This document shows positions 63,196 through 64,000 of a DNA stretch of 64,000 nt, in pieces. This DNA is from Bryobacteraceae bacterium (GTDB taxonomy: Bacteria; Acidobacteriota; Terriglobia; Bryobacterales; Bryobacteraceae): assembly GCA_041394945.1 (NCBI GenBank), contig JAWKHH010000003.1, positions 1,488,001-1,552,000 of the forward strand. The letters run 5' to 3'. The notes beneath the pieces are model-generated. The model worked only from the letters and a program-made list of their open reading frames with translations, was not told where the DNA came from and ran no database searches. Position numbers and translations under genes: made by a program. Each line of letters opens with the position of its first letter. Position 1 is the first letter of the stretch.

Positions 63196-63534
63196 ATGAA
63201 GAAGATCGAAGCGATCATTCAGCCATTCAAACTGGAAGAGGTGAAGGAAGCCCTCAAGGGGATCGGCGTCGACGGGATGACGGTCACCGAGGTCCGCGGC
63301 CACGGCCGCCAGAAGGGACATAAAGAGGTCTATCGCGGCCAGGAGTATATGGTTGACCTGCTGCCGAAGGTGAAACTTGAACTCGTCGTCGCTTCCTCAC
63401 GGCTGGAAGAAGTGATCAAGACCCTCACCGCCGCCGCCCGCACCGGAAAGATCGGCGACGGCAAGGTGTTTATCTACGACGTCGCCGAAGCGATACGCAT
63501 CCGGAACGATGACCGTGGAGAGACCGCTCTCTAG
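63196..63534 (+). CDS. glnB: Nitrogen regulatory P-II protein
   Basis: 112 residues, with AGAGAGG before the ATG. The P-II signature is complete: KKIEAIIQPFKLEEVKEAL, TEVRGHGRQKGHKEVYRGQEYMVDLLPK with the T-loop Tyr51 that GlnD uridylylates, KVKLELVV and TGKIGDGKVFIYDV. It senses 2-oxoglutarate, ATP/ADP and nitrogen status, and in many bacteria binds Amt. Linkage to an amt gene fits GlnK, while the sequence cannot separate GlnB from GlnK. It overlaps the next gene by 26 bases. Confidence 0.96.
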   Translation: MKKIEAIIQPFKLEEVKEALKGIGVDGMTVTEVRGHGRQKGHKEVYRGQEYMVDLLPKVKLELVVASSRLEEVIKTLTAAARTGKIGDGKVFIYDVAEAIRIRNDDRGETAL

Positions 63535-64000
63535 CGCCACCGTCCCGGTCGCCGCCAATCCGCTGGACGCTGTCAGAGCGGCCAGCGCCGCCATCGAACA
63601 GGAGTTCCGCGCCACCCGCGACCCGGAAACGGTCCGCGGCCGGCGCACCTCCCTGGTCGACGAGGCGGTGACGGAAGCGTGGCGGCGGCATCTGCATCCG
63701 GTTGCACCCACCGGCCTCTCGGTGCTGGCGGTGGGTGGATACGGACGCCGGGACCTGTTTCCCCATTCCGATATCGACCTGCTCGTTCTCGTCAATGAAC
63801 CGCCCGTGGGCTCGGCCAAGGAAGGACTGTCGCGCTTCCTGCAGACGCTCTGGGATGCGACGCTGCGCGTCAGTCATTCCGTGCGCACCGTGCGGGAATG
63901 CTGCGAAATGCACGATCATAACGTCGAGCTGAACATCAGCCTCCTCGACGAGCGGTTCTTGTGCGGGGACGACGTGCTGCACTCGGAGTTATCGGCGAGG
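63509..64000 (+). CDS. glnD: Bifunctional uridylyltransferase/uridylyl-removing enzyme (N-terminus only)
   Basis: 164 residues read from the ATG at 63509 to the window edge; the rest lies outside. The nucleotidyltransferase motif is present: VLAVGGYGRRDLFPHSDIDLLVLV, with Gly76-Gly77 and metal-binding Asp88 and Asp90. GlnD normally has 800-900 residues: nucleotidyltransferase, HD and two ACT domains. It adds or removes UMP on P-II Tyr51 in response to glutamine. The gene overlaps glnB by 26 bases, so the enzyme and its substrate are made together. The long, less conserved first 60 residues are usual for GlnD. Confidence 0.93.
   Translation, partial: MTVERPLSSATVPVAANPLDAVRAASAAIEQEFRATRDPETVRGRRTSLVDEAVTEAWRRHLHPVAPTGLSVLAVGGYGRRDLFPHSDIDLLVLVNEPPVGSAKEGLSRFLQTLWDATLRVSHSVRTVRECCEMHDHNVELNISLLDERFLCGDDVLHSELSAR

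Noticed and set aside
61783..63321. Open frame of 512 codons on the minus strand
   Set aside because: It lies opposite the second amt gene and reads as low-complexity His/Asp/Arg/Gly. No family recognised; the amt gene explains the stretch.

Overview
The window is GC-rich bacterial chromosome and most resembles the Acidobacteriota, class Terriglobia, order Bryobacterales (Solibacter/Paludibaculum-like). Three things point there: genes for planctomycete-type cytochrome c proteins (DUF1549/DUF1553, DUF1587/DUF1592) with their DUF1501 partners; the Solibacter-type C-terminal domain TIGR03437 in a secreted protein; and many Pkn2-type kinases, PD40, IPT/TIG and Rhs proteins. This is inference from gene content; no rRNA or tRNA gene is present to confirm it.

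Layout. 1-5260: a divergent cluster of secreted haem-c proteins with a DUF1501 protein. 5261-11819: housekeeping and unknown genes (YjbQ, two secreted proteins, a DUF59 fusion, a zinc-free reductase, a TfoX-like protein, a thioesterase). 11856-18565 (minus strand): a probable four-gene operon running from a kinase/FGE-like fusion through a Big-1-like protein and a secreted propeller-like protein to a 1079-residue IPT-repeat protein. 18748-20766: a three-gene island of lower GC with a papain-like cysteine peptidase, an unrecognised protein and a second copy of the peptidase's N-terminal domain. 20818-24210 (minus): nth, a lipoprotein and a GT-C membrane protein. 24212-27144: nitrilase, class III aminotransferase and HAD hydrolase. 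27320-36337: PEP-CTERM, collagen-like and kinase/PD40 proteins, a HOT-like iron dehydrogenase and a secreted pentein hydrolase. 36440-40834: tatA, HU, recA and a c-di-GMP enzyme with HD-GYP, GAF and GGDEF. 40948-43209: a second DUF1501 protein and an SDR protein.

43664-50447 is an Rhs locus: a 1964-residue YD-repeat protein followed by a separate short gene that repeats the end of the Rhs core and carries a different C-terminus with an HELKH motif. 50538-57694 holds FG-GAP, pseudo-hydrolase, radical SAM, class II photolyase and LytS-type kinase genes, then a divergent LytTR regulator. 58799-64000 is a nitrogen module: two Amt transporters, a porin, P-II with Tyr51, and the start of GlnD, whose uridylyltransferase acts on that tyrosine.

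The strongest candidates for undescribed biology are the peptidase island (18748-20766) and the Rhs locus with a displaced C-terminal module (43664-50447). I saw no tRNA, rRNA, CRISPR array, transposase, integrase or replication origin.
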